Shown here: piece by piece, positions 1 to 9,863 of the stretch
Layout of the letters: the number at the start of each line of letters is the position of its first letter
Numbering within the stretch: the first letter of the stretch is position 1
Assembly (NCBI RefSeq): GCF_964204645.1
Contig: NW_027437492.1
Span: 1 to 20,164 of the forward strand
DNA: 20,164 bases
From: Tubulanus polymorphus
Taxonomy: Eukaryota; Nemertea; Palaeonemertea; Tubulaniformes; Tubulanidae
Reading direction: 5' to 3'
The notes under the pieces: model-generated
Database searches by the model: none
What the model saw: only the letters and a program-made list of their open reading frames with translations
What the model was told of the DNA's origin: nothing
Translations under genes and position numbers: made by a program

Positions 1-364
1 CCGAAGTATAATTAATTAACTACTGATTATGAATTTGATTTAAACTACGAATAGGCTAATCATGTATTTACAATAAAAACAAACACAATATACCAAATAA
101 AAACAGTTACGGGTACAAGCAGTAAACAGATTAAAGAAGGGTAGACTACTAAAATACAATAGTGAATAAACGTTGTAAGAGATTAAATAAAATGGATCAT
201 TAATAAGATGATTGATAATTATTGCACTTTAACCTAAATTTATGAATTGAAATAACTTTATTCTTCCCTGTGACATTTTTCCTACTGTGCAAAAAGTGGC
301 ATTTCTGCCTACGTTACAAAATTTGGTGGCATTTCTAAAGTGGGATTATTTCCGTATATCAGTA
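1..364. repeat. Right part of foldback-like insert (array copy 1)
   Basis: This matches 4495-4858 almost base for base and is the right-hand part of the insert described at 4310-4858. Its left part lies outside the window. It contains the inverted subrepeats around 270-338 (motifs read as AAATGCCAC on the minus strand) and ends next to a GAATAG hexamer at 365-370. No gene is visible. Confidence 0.4.
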
Positions 365-528
365 GAATAGTGACACTCAAAAGTGAAGAGTTGATAGTAA
401 ATACAAAAATCACTTGGGAATGATCTCTAGTAAGAGATGGAAGCGTCGAGTCCTCTGGTTTTAATTTTTTTTCCAAATTAGTTAGGCTTATACATAGTAA
501 TATACAAGTTTTGGCTCGTGGGATCTCT

Positions 529-638
529 GGTATACGGGAACATTCATCCGGTATACGGGAGCATTCAGCAGTTACACGGGAACACTCATCCGTTATACAG
601 GAACATTCATCCGGTATACGGCAACATTCATACGGTAT
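529..638. repeat. 21-bp minisatellite, copy 1
   Basis: There are five units of the form GGTATACGGGAACATTCATCC plus a partial unit. The unit contains the palindrome GTATAC. Because 21 is a multiple of three, the array gives long open frames with heptad peptides (such as DECSRIP) on both strands. These frames come from the repeat and are not genes. The PLE 3' end follows directly at 639. Confidence 0.9.
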
Positions 639-754
639 TAGAACGATAACCACACTCAAACGTGGTGAAGGGATAATAAGATAAAATCCCACTATTTACA
701 GATTAAAAGAATTTAAAAACATGAATTTATTTATTAAATCTAAAATATTTAAAA

Positions 755-798
755 GACACGACGTTTCGATCTCACCCTAGAGATCATCGTCAGGTGTG
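755..798 (-). ncRNA. Hammerhead-ribozyme-like motif, PLE copy 1
   Basis: On the minus strand the order is ACAC, then CTGACGA, a 6-bp stem-loop (GATCTC, loop TAGGGT, GAGATC), GAAA, CGTC, GTGT. CTGANGA and GAAA are the conserved hammerhead core strings. ACAC and GTGT could pair as helix I, and ACGT is a palindrome that could form a short helix III between two molecules. PLEs are known to carry hammerhead motifs. One extra T between CTGACGA and the stem departs from the textbook core, so activity is uncertain. Confidence 0.55.
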
Positions 799-874
799 AG
801 AAATAGACTTAAAACAGGGGTATATATACAGAGGAGGACAGGTTAATTGAGTAAATTGGTGAGTGAGTAAATAA

Positions 875-2058
875 TTAGTGTTTGGCAAGGCATGAAGTAA
901 TATACTTAGAAAGAAGGGAATTATGCGGAGAAAAGCCATTATTTAAATTGGTACTAATATCTGAGTGACGAGTAATTAGGGCAGACTCAACTATGTGGCG
1001 TTTAGTGTAATTGCTGGAAGTATAAATAATTTCGGCTTTATCAAAATTAAAACGATGACCAGTGTTCCAAACGTGATTGGCTACGCCACTAGCCGGTTTT
1101 TGATTTATTATATCCTTTTTGTGTTCCGAAATTCGAGTTTTTAAATCACGACCAGTTTCTCCAAAGTAAATTTTATCACAGCCAAAACAAGGAATTTTGT
1201 AAACGCCGCAGTCCAAAGGTTTAGATTGATTGTTTGTAACCAAAGTCTTACTAATTTTGTTTTCATACGTGAAAATGATTTGTTTATCCAATAAAGGGAG
1301 AGAGTGACGAAACTTTTCCAAAACAGGTACATACGGAACTACAATGAACTCTGAAATGTGTTTTTATTTTCTGGAGGTTTAGAATTGAAGAAAGTACGTT
1401 TAGCCTTAGAAATAGCGATTTTCAAAATGTGATCAGGTAAGCCAATTTTCTAAGAGAGTCGGATATATGGTCAAATTCAGCCGAAAGGAAGGTTTCATCG
1501 CAGATCCGCAGTGCACGGAGAAAGAGGCCTTGAGTGAGACCGATTTTGATTGATTTGGCAGTAAACGAAAAGAAGTGAAGGTATGCCTCGGCGTTGATAG
1601 GTTTACGGTAGACTGAGAAAATCAAATGAGAAAATTTATTGTGAATTAGAACATCTAAAAAAGGAATTTGGTAATTTTGTTCCCATTCAAAAGTGAATTT
1701 CAAAGATGGATATTGGGAGTTGATGAAGTCGATAAAAGAGGTAAGATCAAAATTATCAGAAACTAAGCTCAGAATATCATCAACATATCTAATCCAAAAG
1801 TTAGGTTTAGAGCCAGAGTACTTAGGGAGAATTTCGGATTCAAAGTGTTCAGGGAAAAGATTAGCCAAAATCGGGGATAATAGCGAAACCGAAAATTTGT
1901 TCATAGAATTTGTCTTGGAATTGGAAATATAAATTGGTAGTACAGAGTTCCAAAAGTTCAAGTAAACATTCTACAGGAATTGGGAGATCAAGATTGGAGT
2001 CCGGGAGTTTTCTTCTTAAGAAATTGAGAGTTGGTTCCAATGGTATATTAGTGAACAA
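875..2058 (-). pseudogene. PLE RT (C-terminal half) plus GIY-YIG, broken, copy 1
   Basis: Reading on the minus strand, 2058-1861 holds the RT region around the FTNIP motif up to the Y-x-Q-x-x-G block. The frame then shifts and 1961-1422 carries LLSPILANLF and the catalytic YVDD. The next frame holds the GIY-YIG domain, stopping at 875. It shares with copies 2 and 3 the loss of the M-G-S-P residues around 1880 and a shift near 1444-1455. It alone also lacks one T in the run at 1361-1365, which breaks the start of the endonuclease frame. The 79-codon plus-strand frame at 1693-1932 is an antisense shadow. Confidence 0.8.
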
Positions 2059-2059
2059 G

Positions 2060-2106
2060 GAAACACCTATTACACCCTAATAGGGTGCAATGTTTGTGGT
2101 GTTTTC
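2060..2106. other. Duplication join with nested inverted repeats
   Basis: Position 2065 is the last base shared with the complete PLE (11055); from 2066 the X block begins. CACCCTAATAGGGTG (2073-2087) is a 5-bp stem hairpin, enclosed by an outer pair GAAACACC / GGTGTTTTC (2060-2067 with 2098-2106). The same join recurs at 6560/6561. The inner hairpin lies wholly in the X block. The outer left arm is mostly PLE sequence, so that pairing may be chance. Confidence 0.6.
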
Positions 2107-2417
2107 ATTCTATAACTTCAGGAAACCTTGATAGGCCTATCTCTAACGTTACAGGGTTAAATCCCATGCTCTAATAAGACCAAAGTCTGAACTGAAAATG
2201 ACTCTCCCTTGAATAAAAGTAATAAAGGCTGAAATTGAATTTAATCTTTTAAACAACATTAAGATATTTAAAAAAATTTTTCACAAGACTACTATAGATG
2301 CATACGGTGAATGTTTCATACAAAAAAATTGGATTTAGAACTTTTACAAAACCTCTTCATGACCCGTTTAAGCTCCATCAACTCTGTAGACCAACTTATA
2401 ATGAAATTATTCTGGTT

Positions 2418-3372
2418 TCAATATATCAAGTTGAACGGACACGGACCTAATAATGATAATTCCAAATATACGCCAATCATTTCAAAAAAACTAAAATCAC
2501 CTTCTCTTTTCATTTCGGCACACCAATTAGTCCACCATGAAATATCATCGTCTCCTCGTGTGTGATTTTTTTTGCAATATCAATATCCAATTGACTGATG
2601 TTGATGTGTGCAAAGTTGGGAATTGAAAGCTTTGGTATATCTGAGGGGTGATTTCGCAAGATTTTATATTTGTCACCTTCATGTGTGATTTTTTCTGCAA
2701 TATCAATCTCGAATTGACTGATATTGATGTCTGCAAAAGTGGGAATTGAAAGCTTTGGTATATCTGAGGGGTGATTCAGCAAGATTTTATCATTCCCTGG
2801 ACCATCACACTCAATCCACTTTCTGTTGGTAGCCCATTTTTTGGACACCGACTCACACTTTAGAAAGAATGCAGTTTGCTGTGTTTTTCAATAGCATTTA
2901 ACAAAGGGTGGATCCAATAATGATATTCAATTACATATCCGATACTTATAGATACTGACTTAGTTTATTAAAGATCTTGAATTCGATAAGTATTGCACAG
3001 AAAGGGGAAATAATGCTGTTTTTTTCTCTACCTCAGTTGTCTAATTGTAAGTAGAGAATTGGTGGTAGGTCATCTTTGTTCAGTAGAAATATATGCAGCA
3101 AAATATTGATGGTTAAATTCGAATCATGCTTGAATTCTGTAATGTCAAAGAACCCATAAGCCCTGGGTGCATGGATGATGGCACTTGCAAATTGATTTTC
3201 AACCTTCTCATTATAGACATGGTGTTATTTACATTAGCAAAATGCGGCAAATACATTTTTGATTCATCCATGCTGTCAACTATGAATGATATGTTCTTAA
3301 AGTTGTATCTTCTAGCCTTTTCCACACGTTTATAGTACTTTTGGCGTGTTCATGAAGATACTTTTTTCTGGG
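2418..3372 (-). pseudogene. Decayed transposase-like gene (VDGMDQ/LQLDN family), array copy 1
   Basis: Pieces in several minus-strand frames follow one another as in an uncharacterised invertebrate protein family I recognise by motifs, which may be what databases call DUF7869 (from memory, unverified). In order: KKYLHEHAKS (about 3372-3345), a one-base shift, KYYKRVEKARRYNF, the VDSMDESK motif (3257-3280) and LPHF. Next come LTINILLH and LYLQLDN, followed directly by a stop (3033-3035) where the family has Cys. Then comes KKWATNRKW (near 2845), a 41-codon duplication and a WWTNWCAEM segment ending at 2418. The two Asp-bearing motifs suggest a DDE-type nuclease, but that is inference. At least two shifts and one stop make it dead. 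Confidence 0.6.
2560..2805. repeat. Two-unit 123-bp direct repeat inside the transposase-like relic, copy 1
   Basis: The units are 2560-2682 and 2683-2805, similar but not identical. The period of 123 bases equals 41 codons, so both units read in one minus-strand frame (HPSDIPKLSIP and then ISQFEIDIA or ISQLDIDIA in each). The in-frame period and divergence suggest that the duplication arose while the frame was still under coding constraint. Confidence 0.8.
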
Positions 3373-3474
3373 TAACTTTTTTCATGTCGGTGGTTTATGG
3401 AACGTAGGCAAATTCAACTTTTAGCAGTGTATTTGGATGCGCCCGACCCCGTCTACAAATTTGTTGCGTCACAT

Positions 3475-4309
3475 TGCTTCAACTTAGCTTAGTTAGGCAA
3501 CTATACTTATATACAACTTGTGGGTTATGGGAACTCTGGTATACAGGAACATTTATTCCGGTATACAGGAACCCAAGTGACCTTGACAATATGTTCCCAT
3601 AAACCATATGTTTAAACTTATATGATGGATCGTGATAGAGTGTTATGTATCTAACAGAATAACCATCAATCACCAATTCCATTTTAAGAGTAAAAATCCC
3701 TACCATTCTGAATTCTGGTCTTTGTTTCTTCAAAGTATGAGTTTTGTATGAGTTCTTTTATCACATACTAAACAACAATTATGTCCAGAATAATTTTCAT
3801 AAAATAAGAGACCAAGAGCTCGTTAAACTAAAAATTCATCAACTATTTCAGGGATGGATTTGAAATTCAGACGTAGGCCCTACCCTTGAAACAGTTTTCT
3901 GGGGGAAGGCCCTAGAAATCCAATCTGGTGAATCTGCCTGGCGCGCTTGCATATAACAAATCCGCCCTTTTCATAAGTAAATTTGCCATTCCAATTTCTT
4001 TGGCCCCGCTTCTATAAATCCTCGGTCCGCCCTTGTATTCATCTAGCAGTTGAATGAGGTTTATAGTCGATCACAAAAGCTCCTAAAATTCCATGTTACT
4101 ATCAGACAAATGATGGAATTTTTTTTTAATTTAAATTTTTGATATTTAAAATTGTTTTTAATCATTTAAATTGTGCATATAGTGGGTTTTAAACTTATAA
4201 CGTATCTATTCTCCATGTCAGAGTGTGGCTATTCTACAACTTAATTGATGCTCAAAACCAAACATGTATTAATTAACTTGGTAACAAGAATGACATAGAA
4301 GTTGAATAG
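3475..4309. repeat. Older dispersed repeat with minisatellite trace, array copy 1
   Basis: This block is diverged but collinear with 12470-12970. Shared landmarks are the TTAGCTTAGTTAGG-type stretch at 3484, one and a half units of the 21-bp minisatellite (3538-3574) followed by GACAATATGTTCCCATAA, CTATTCTCCATGTCAGAGTG (about 4206-4225) and AAGAATGACATAG (about 4287-4299). The same minisatellite flanks return at 13000-13440. No protein-coding content is recognisable. The 84-codon frame across it is a chance product of the repeat. Confidence 0.65.
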
Positions 4310-4858
4310 AATGCAGGAAAAAAATGCCACCGGTAAAAATGACTGTAGGAAAAATGCCATCGATTTTAATTTCATCAACTAAAGCAAAGAATGATAATAA
4401 AATGCTACAGTTCATTTTCACACTTCTATCCAAATTATATACCGTACGCATCCAAACAAAAATGCATAAAGACTATTCCTGATGAATTTTTGTTCCGAAG
4501 TATAATTAATTAACTACTGATTATGAATTTGATTTAAACTACGAATAGGCTAATCATGTATTTACAATAAAAACAAACACAATATACCAAATAAAAACAG
4601 TTACGGGTACAAGCAGTAAACAGATTAAAGAAGGGTAGACTACTAAAATACAATAGTGAATAAACGTTGTAAGAGATTAAATAAAATGGATCATTAATAA
4701 GATGATTGATAATTATTGCACTTTAACCTAAATTTATGAATTGAAATAACTTTATTCTTCCCTGTGACATTTTTCCTACTGTGCAAAAAGTGGCATTTCT
4801 GCCTACGTTACAAAATTTGGTGGCATTTCTAAAGTGGGATTATTTCCGTATATCAGTA
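4310..4858. mobile_element. Foldback-like insert, probably a non-autonomous element
   Basis: The block is absent from the related repeat at about 12968, which acts as an empty site: GAATAG is followed there directly by the CTCAAACGTGACGAG flank. In the array, GAATAG occurs on both sides (4304-4309 and 4859-4864), a candidate 6-bp target duplication. Subterminal sequences are inverted: GTAGGAAAAATGCCA on the left (4341-4355) and its near reverse complement at 4766-4832, with several AAATGCCAC repeats. The extreme ends are not an obvious inverted repeat, so the class is uncertain. No coding content is seen. Confidence 0.45.
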
Positions 4859-5022
4859 GAATAGTGACACTCAAAAGTGAAGAGTTGATAGTAAATACAA
4901 AAATCACTTGGGAATGATCTCTAGTAAGAGATGGAAGCGTCGAGTCCTCTGGTTTTAATTTTTTTTCCAAATTAGTTAGGCTTATACATAGTAATATACA
5001 AGTTTTGGCTCGTGGGATCTCT

Positions 5023-5132
5023 GGTATACGGGAACATTCATCCGGTATACGGGAGCATTCAGCCGTTACACGGGAACACTCATCCGTTATACAGGAACAT
5101 TCATCCGGTATACGGCAACATTCATACGGTAT
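5023..5132. repeat. 21-bp minisatellite, copy 2
   Basis: This matches 529-638 with one visible substitution (C at 5064). It contains five GTATAC-bearing units and a partial unit, with the PLE 3' end starting at 5133. Confidence 0.9.
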
Positions 5133-5248
5133 TAGAACGATAACCACACTCAAACGTGGTGAAGGGATAATAAGATAAAATCCCACTATTTACAGATTAA
5201 AAGAATTTAAAAACATGAATTTATTTATTAAATCTAAAATATTTAAAA

Positions 5249-5292
5249 GACACGACGTTTCGATCTCACCCTAGAGATCATCGTCAGGTGTG
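5249..5292 (-). ncRNA. Hammerhead-ribozyme-like motif, PLE copy 2
   Basis: Identical to the motif at 755-798, with the same core strings, 6-bp stem-loop and extra T. Confidence 0.55.
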
Positions 5293-5368
5293 AGAAATAG
5301 ACTTAAAACAGGGGTATATATACAGAGGAGGACAGGTTAATTGAGTAAATTGGTGAGTGAGTAAATAA

Positions 5369-6553
5369 TTAGTGTTTGGCAAGGCATGAAGTAATATACT
5401 TAGAAAGAAGGGAATTATGCGGAGAAAAGCCATTATTTAAATTGGTACTAATATCTGAGTGACGAGTAATTAGGGCAGACTCAACTATGTGGCGTTTAGT
5501 GTAATTGCTGGAAGTATAAATAATTTCGGCTTTATCAAAATTAAAACGATGACCAGTGTTCCAAACGTGATTGGCTACGCCACTAGCCGGTTTTTGATTT
5601 ATTATATCCTTTTTGTGTTCCGAAATTCGAGTTTTTAAATCACGACCAGTTTCTCCAAAGTAAATTTTATCACAGCCAAAACAAGGAATTTTGTAAACGC
5701 CGCAGTCCAAAGGTTTAGATTGATTGTTTGTAACCAAAGTCTTACTAATTTTGTTTTCATACGTGAAAATGATTTGTTTATCCAATAAAGGGAGAGAGTG
5801 ACGAAACTTTTCCAAAACAGGTACATACGGAACTACAATGAACTCTGAAATGTGTTTTTTATTTTCTGGAGGTTTAGAATTGAAGAAAGTACGTTTAGCC
5901 TTAGAAATAGCGATTTTCAAAATGTGATCAGGTAAGCCAATTTTCTAAGAGAGTCGGATATATGGTCAAATTCAGCCGAAAGGAAGGTTTCATCGCAGAT
6001 CCGCAGTGCACGGAGAAAGAGGCCTTGAGTGAGACCGATTTTGATTGATTTGGCAGTAAACGAAAAGAAGTGAAGGTATGCCTCGGCGTTGATAGGTTTA
6101 CGGTAGACTGAGAAAATCAAATGAGAAAATTTATTGTGAATTAGAACATCTAAAAAAGGAATTTGGTAATTTTGTTCCCATTCAAAAGTGAATTTCAAAG
6201 ATGGATATTGGGAGTTGATGAAGTCGATAAAAGAGGTAAGATCAAAATTATCAGAAACTAAGCTCAGAATATCATCAACATATCTAATCCAAAAGTTAGG
6301 TTTAGAGCCAGAGTACTTAGGGAGAATTTCGGATTCAAAGTGTTCAGGGAAAAGATTAGCCAAAATCGGGGATAATAGCGAAACCGAAAATTTGTTCATA
6401 GAATTTGTCTTGGAATTGGAAATATAAATTGGTAGTACAGAGTTCCAAAAGTTCAAGTAAACATTCTACAGGAATTGGGAGATCAAGATTGGAGTCCGGG
6501 AGTTTTCTTCTTAAGAAATTGAGAGTTGGTTCCAATGGTATATTAGTGAACAA
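5369..6553 (-). pseudogene. PLE RT (C-terminal half) plus GIY-YIG, broken, copy 2
   Basis: RT pieces occur at 6553-6356 (FTNIP, Y-x-Q-x-x-G) and 6456-5917 (SPILANLF, YVDD), followed by the GIY-YIG domain ending at 5369. The endonuclease frame is open for about 183 codons because the T run near 5856 has the full six bases. It shows GVY, IPC-x2-C, YFGETGR, R-x-x-EH, NH-x3-TGH and the catalytic Glu in VESALI. The M-G-S-P loss near 6376 and the RT/endonuclease frameshift match the other copies, so it cannot encode a working protein. The 79-codon plus-strand frame is a shadow. Confidence 0.8.
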
Positions 6554-6912
6554 GGAAACACCTATTACACCCTAATAGGGTGCAATGTTTGTGGTGTTTT
6601 CATTCTATAACTTCAGGAAACCTTGATAGGCCTATCTCTAACGTTACAGGGTTAAATCCCATGCTCTAATAAGACCAAAGTCTGAACTGAAAATGACTCT
6701 CCCTTGAATAAAAGTAATAAAGGCTGAAATTGAATTTAATCTTTTAAACAACATTAAGATATTTAAAAAAATTTTTCACAAGACTACTATAGATGCATAC
6801 GGTGAATGTTTCATACAAAAAAATTGGATTTAGAACTTTTACAAAACCTCTTCATGACCCGTTTAAGCTCCATCAACTCTGTAGACCAACTTATAATGAA
6901 ATTATTCTGGTT

Positions 6913-7867
6913 TCAATATATCAAGTTGAACGGACACGGACCTAATAATGATAATTCCAAATATACGCCAATCATTTCAAAAAAACTAAAATCACCTTCT
7001 CTTTTCATTTCGGCACACCAATTAGTCCACCATGAAATATCATCGTCTCCTCGTGTGTGATTTTTTTTGCAATATCAATATCCAATTGACTGATGTTGAT
7101 GTGTGCAAAGTTGGGAATTGAAAGCTTTGGTATATCTGAGGGGTGATTTCGCAAGATTTTATATTTGTCACCTTCATGTGTGATTTTTTCTGCAATATCA
7201 ATCTCGAATTGACTGATATTGATGTCTGCAAAAGTGGGAATTGAAAGCTTTGGTATATCTGAGGGGTGATTCAGCAAGATTTTATCATTCCCTGGACCAT
7301 CACACTCAATCCACTTTCTGTTGGTAGCCCATTTTTTGGACACCGACTCACACTTTAGAAAGAATGCAGTTTGCTGTGTTTTTCAATAGCATTTAACAAA
7401 GGGTGGATCCAATAATGATATTCAATTACATATCCGATACTTATAGATACTGACTTAGTTTATTAAAGATCTTGAATTCGATAAGTATTGCACAGAAAGG
7501 GGAAATAATGCTGTTTTTTTCTCTACCTCAGTTGTCTAATTGTAAGTAGAGAATTGGTGGTAGGTCATCTTTGTTCAGTAGAAATATATGCAGCAAAATA
7601 TTGATGGTTAAATTCGAATCATGCTTGAATTCTGTAATGTCAAAGAACCCATAAGCCCTGGGTGCATGGATGATGGCACTTGCAAATTGATTTTCAACCT
7701 TCTCATTATAGACATGGTGTTATTTACATTAGCAAAATGCGGCAAATACATTTTTGATTCATCCATGCTGTCAACTATGAATGATATGTTCTTAAAGTTG
7801 TATCTTCTAGCCTTTTCCACACGTTTATAGTACTTTTGGCGTGTTCATGAAGATACTTTTTTCTGGG
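6913..7867 (-). pseudogene. Decayed transposase-like gene, array copy 2
   Basis: This is the duplicate of 2418-3372 with the same stop after LYLQLDN and the same frame breaks. The VDSMDESK motif is near 7752-7775, and the 123-bp duplication lies at 7055-7300. I see no difference from copy 1, so it adds no independent evolutionary information. Confidence 0.6.
7055..7300. repeat. Two-unit 123-bp direct repeat, copy 2
   Basis: Same as 2560-2805, carried along by the tandem duplication. Confidence 0.8.
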
Positions 7868-7969
7868 TAACTTTTTTCATGTCGGTGGTTTATGGAACGT
7901 AGGCAAATTCAACTTTTAGCAGTGTATTTGGATGCGCCCGACCCCGTCTACAAATTTGTTGCGTCACAT

Positions 7970-8804
7970 TGCTTCAACTTAGCTTAGTTAGGCAACTATA
8001 CTTATATACAACTTGTGGGTTATGGGAACTCTGGTATACAGGAACATTTATTCCGGTATACAGGAACCCAAGTGACCTTGACAATATGTTCCCATAAACC
8101 ATATGTTTAAACTTATATGATGGATCGTGATAGAGTGTTATGTATCTAACAGAATAACCATCAATCACCAATTCCATTTTAAGAGTAAAAATCCCTACCA
8201 TTCTGAATTCTGGTCTTTGTTTCTTCAAAGTATGAGTTTTGTATGAGTTCTTTTATCACATACTAAACAACAATTATGTCCAGAATAATTTTCATAAAAT
8301 AAGAGACCAAGAGCTCGTTAAACTAAAAATTCATCAACTATTTCAGGGATGGATTTGAAATTCAGACGTAGGCCCTACCCTTGAAACAGTTTTCTGGGGG
8401 AAGGCCCTAGAAATCCAATCTGGTGAATCTGCCTGGCGCGCTTGCATATAACAAATCCGCCCTTTTCATAAGTAAATTTGCCATTCCAATTTCTTTGGCC
8501 CCGCTTCTATAAATCCTCGGTCCGCCCTTGTATTCATCTAGCAGTTGAATGAGGTTTATAGTCGATCACAAAAGCTCCTAAAATTCCATGTTACTATCAG
8601 ACAAATGATGGAATTTTTTTTTAATTTAAATTTTTGATATTTAAAATTGTTTTTAATCATTTAAATTGTGCATATAGTGGGTTTTAAACTTATAACGTAT
8701 CTATTCTCCATGTCAGAGTGTGGCTATTCTACAACTTAATTGATGCTCAAAACCAAACATGTATTAATTAACTTGGTAACAAGAATGACATAGAAGTTGA
8801 ATAG
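7970..8804. repeat. Older dispersed repeat with minisatellite trace, array copy 2
   Basis: Duplicate of 3475-4309. The minisatellite remnant lies at 8033-8069. No coding content is recognised. Confidence 0.65.
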
Positions 8805-9353
8805 AATGCAGGAAAAAAATGCCACCGGTAAAAATGACTGTAGGAAAAATGCCATCGATTTTAATTTCATCAACTAAAGCAAAGAATGATAATAAAATGC
8901 TACAGTTCATTTTCACACTTCTATCCAAATTATATACCGTACGCATCCAAACAAAAATGCATAAAGACTATTCCTGATGAATTTTTGTTCCGAAGTATAA
9001 TTAATTAACTACTGATTATGAATTTGATTTAAACTACGAATAGGCTAATCATGTATTTACAATAAAAACAAACACAATATACCAAATAAAAACAGTTACG
9101 GGTACAAGCAGTAAACAGATTAAAGAAGGGTAGACTACTAAAATACAATAGTGAATAAACGTTGTAAGAGATTAAATAAAATGGATCATTAATAAGATGA
9201 TTGATAATTATTGCACTTTAACCTAAATTTATGAATTGAAATAACTTTATTCTTCCCTGTGACATTTTTCCTACTGTGCAAAAAGTGGCATTTCTGCCTA
9301 CGTTACAAAATTTGGTGGCATTTCTAAAGTGGGATTATTTCCGTATATCAGTA
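8805..9353. mobile_element. Foldback-like insert, array copy 2/3
   Basis: Duplicate of 4310-4858, flanked by GAATAG at 8799-8804 and 9354-9359. The inverted subrepeats are at about 8836-8850 and 9261-9327. Confidence 0.45.
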
Positions 9354-9517
9354 GAATAGTGACACTCAAAAGTGAAGAGTTGATAGTAAATACAAAAATC
9401 ACTTGGGAATGATCTCTAGTAAGAGATGGAAGCGTCGAGTCCTCTGGTTTTAATTTTTTTTCCAAATTAGTTAGGCTTATACATAGTAATATACAAGTTT
9501 TGGCTCGTGGGATCTCT

Positions 9518-9627
9518 GGTATACGGGAACATTCATCCGGTATACGGGAGCATTCAGCCGTTACACGGGAACACTCATCCGTTATACAGGAACATTCATC
9601 CGGTATACGGCAACATTCATACGGTAT
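9518..9627. repeat. 21-bp minisatellite, left of the complete PLE
   Basis: Five units and a partial unit (GGTAT) that stop where the PLE terminal repeat starts. The minisatellite resumes at 12327 on the far side of the PLE, so the element sits inside one minisatellite array. Confidence 0.9.
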
Positions 9628-9708
9628 TAGAACGATAACCACACTCAAACGTGGTGAAGGGATAATAAGATAAAATCCCACTATTTACAGATTAAAAGAA
9701 TTTAAAAA
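9628..9708 (-). repeat. PLE terminal direct repeat (3' side)
   Basis: About 80 bp from TAGAACGATAACC to the A-rich end, matching 12238-12318 with one substitution and a small indel. In array copies 1 and 2 it lies at 639-719 and 5133-5213. It contains an internal inverted pair, CCACACTCAAACGTGG. Confidence 0.85.
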
Positions 9709-9743
9709 CATGAATTTATTTATTAAATCTAAAATATTTAAAA

Positions 9744-9787
9744 GACACGACGTTTCGATCTCACCCTAGAGATCATCGTCAGGTGTG
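9744..9787 (-). ncRNA. Hammerhead-ribozyme-like motif, PLE copy 3
   Basis: Same motif as at 755-798: CTGACGA, stem-loop, GAAA, CGTC on the minus strand, with ACAC/GTGT flanks able to pair. The predicted cleavage after GTC falls between 9749 and 9748. The repeat shared with the 5' end starts about 40 nt further along the transcript. Confidence 0.55.
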
Positions 9788-9863
9788 AGAAATAGACTTA
9801 AAACAGGGGTATATATACAGAGGAGGACAGGTTAATTGAGTAAATTGGTGAGTGAGTAAATAA

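Larger units (their letters stand above)
639..2065 (-). mobile_element. Penelope-like element, 3' part (array copy 1)
   Basis: This is the 3' portion of the PLE that is nearly complete at 9628-12318, on the minus strand. From its 5' side it holds the C-terminal half of the reverse transcriptase, the GIY-YIG endonuclease, a short 3' untranslated stretch, the hammerhead-like motif and the repeat at 639-719. The sequence breaks at 2065/2066, at the same base as copy 2. The truncation is therefore the join of the tandem duplication and not an independent 5'-truncated insertion. Confidence 0.85.
5133..6560 (-). mobile_element. Penelope-like element, 3' part (array copy 2)
   Basis: The content and breakpoint are the same as in copy 1, with the join to the X block at 6560/6561. 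It holds the C-terminal RT half, the GIY-YIG domain, the hammerhead-like motif and the terminal repeat (5133-5213). Confidence 0.85.

Noticed and set aside
309-692. 127-codon minus-strand frame with DECSRIP-type heptads (also at 4803-5186 and 9298-9681)
   Set aside because: It is a translation of the 21-bp minisatellite and the PLE terminal repeat. The period being a multiple of three keeps all such frames open.
3479-3733. 84-codon minus-strand frame (and 7974-8228)
   Set aside because: It overlaps the minisatellite remnant and the older repeat; no domain is recognised.
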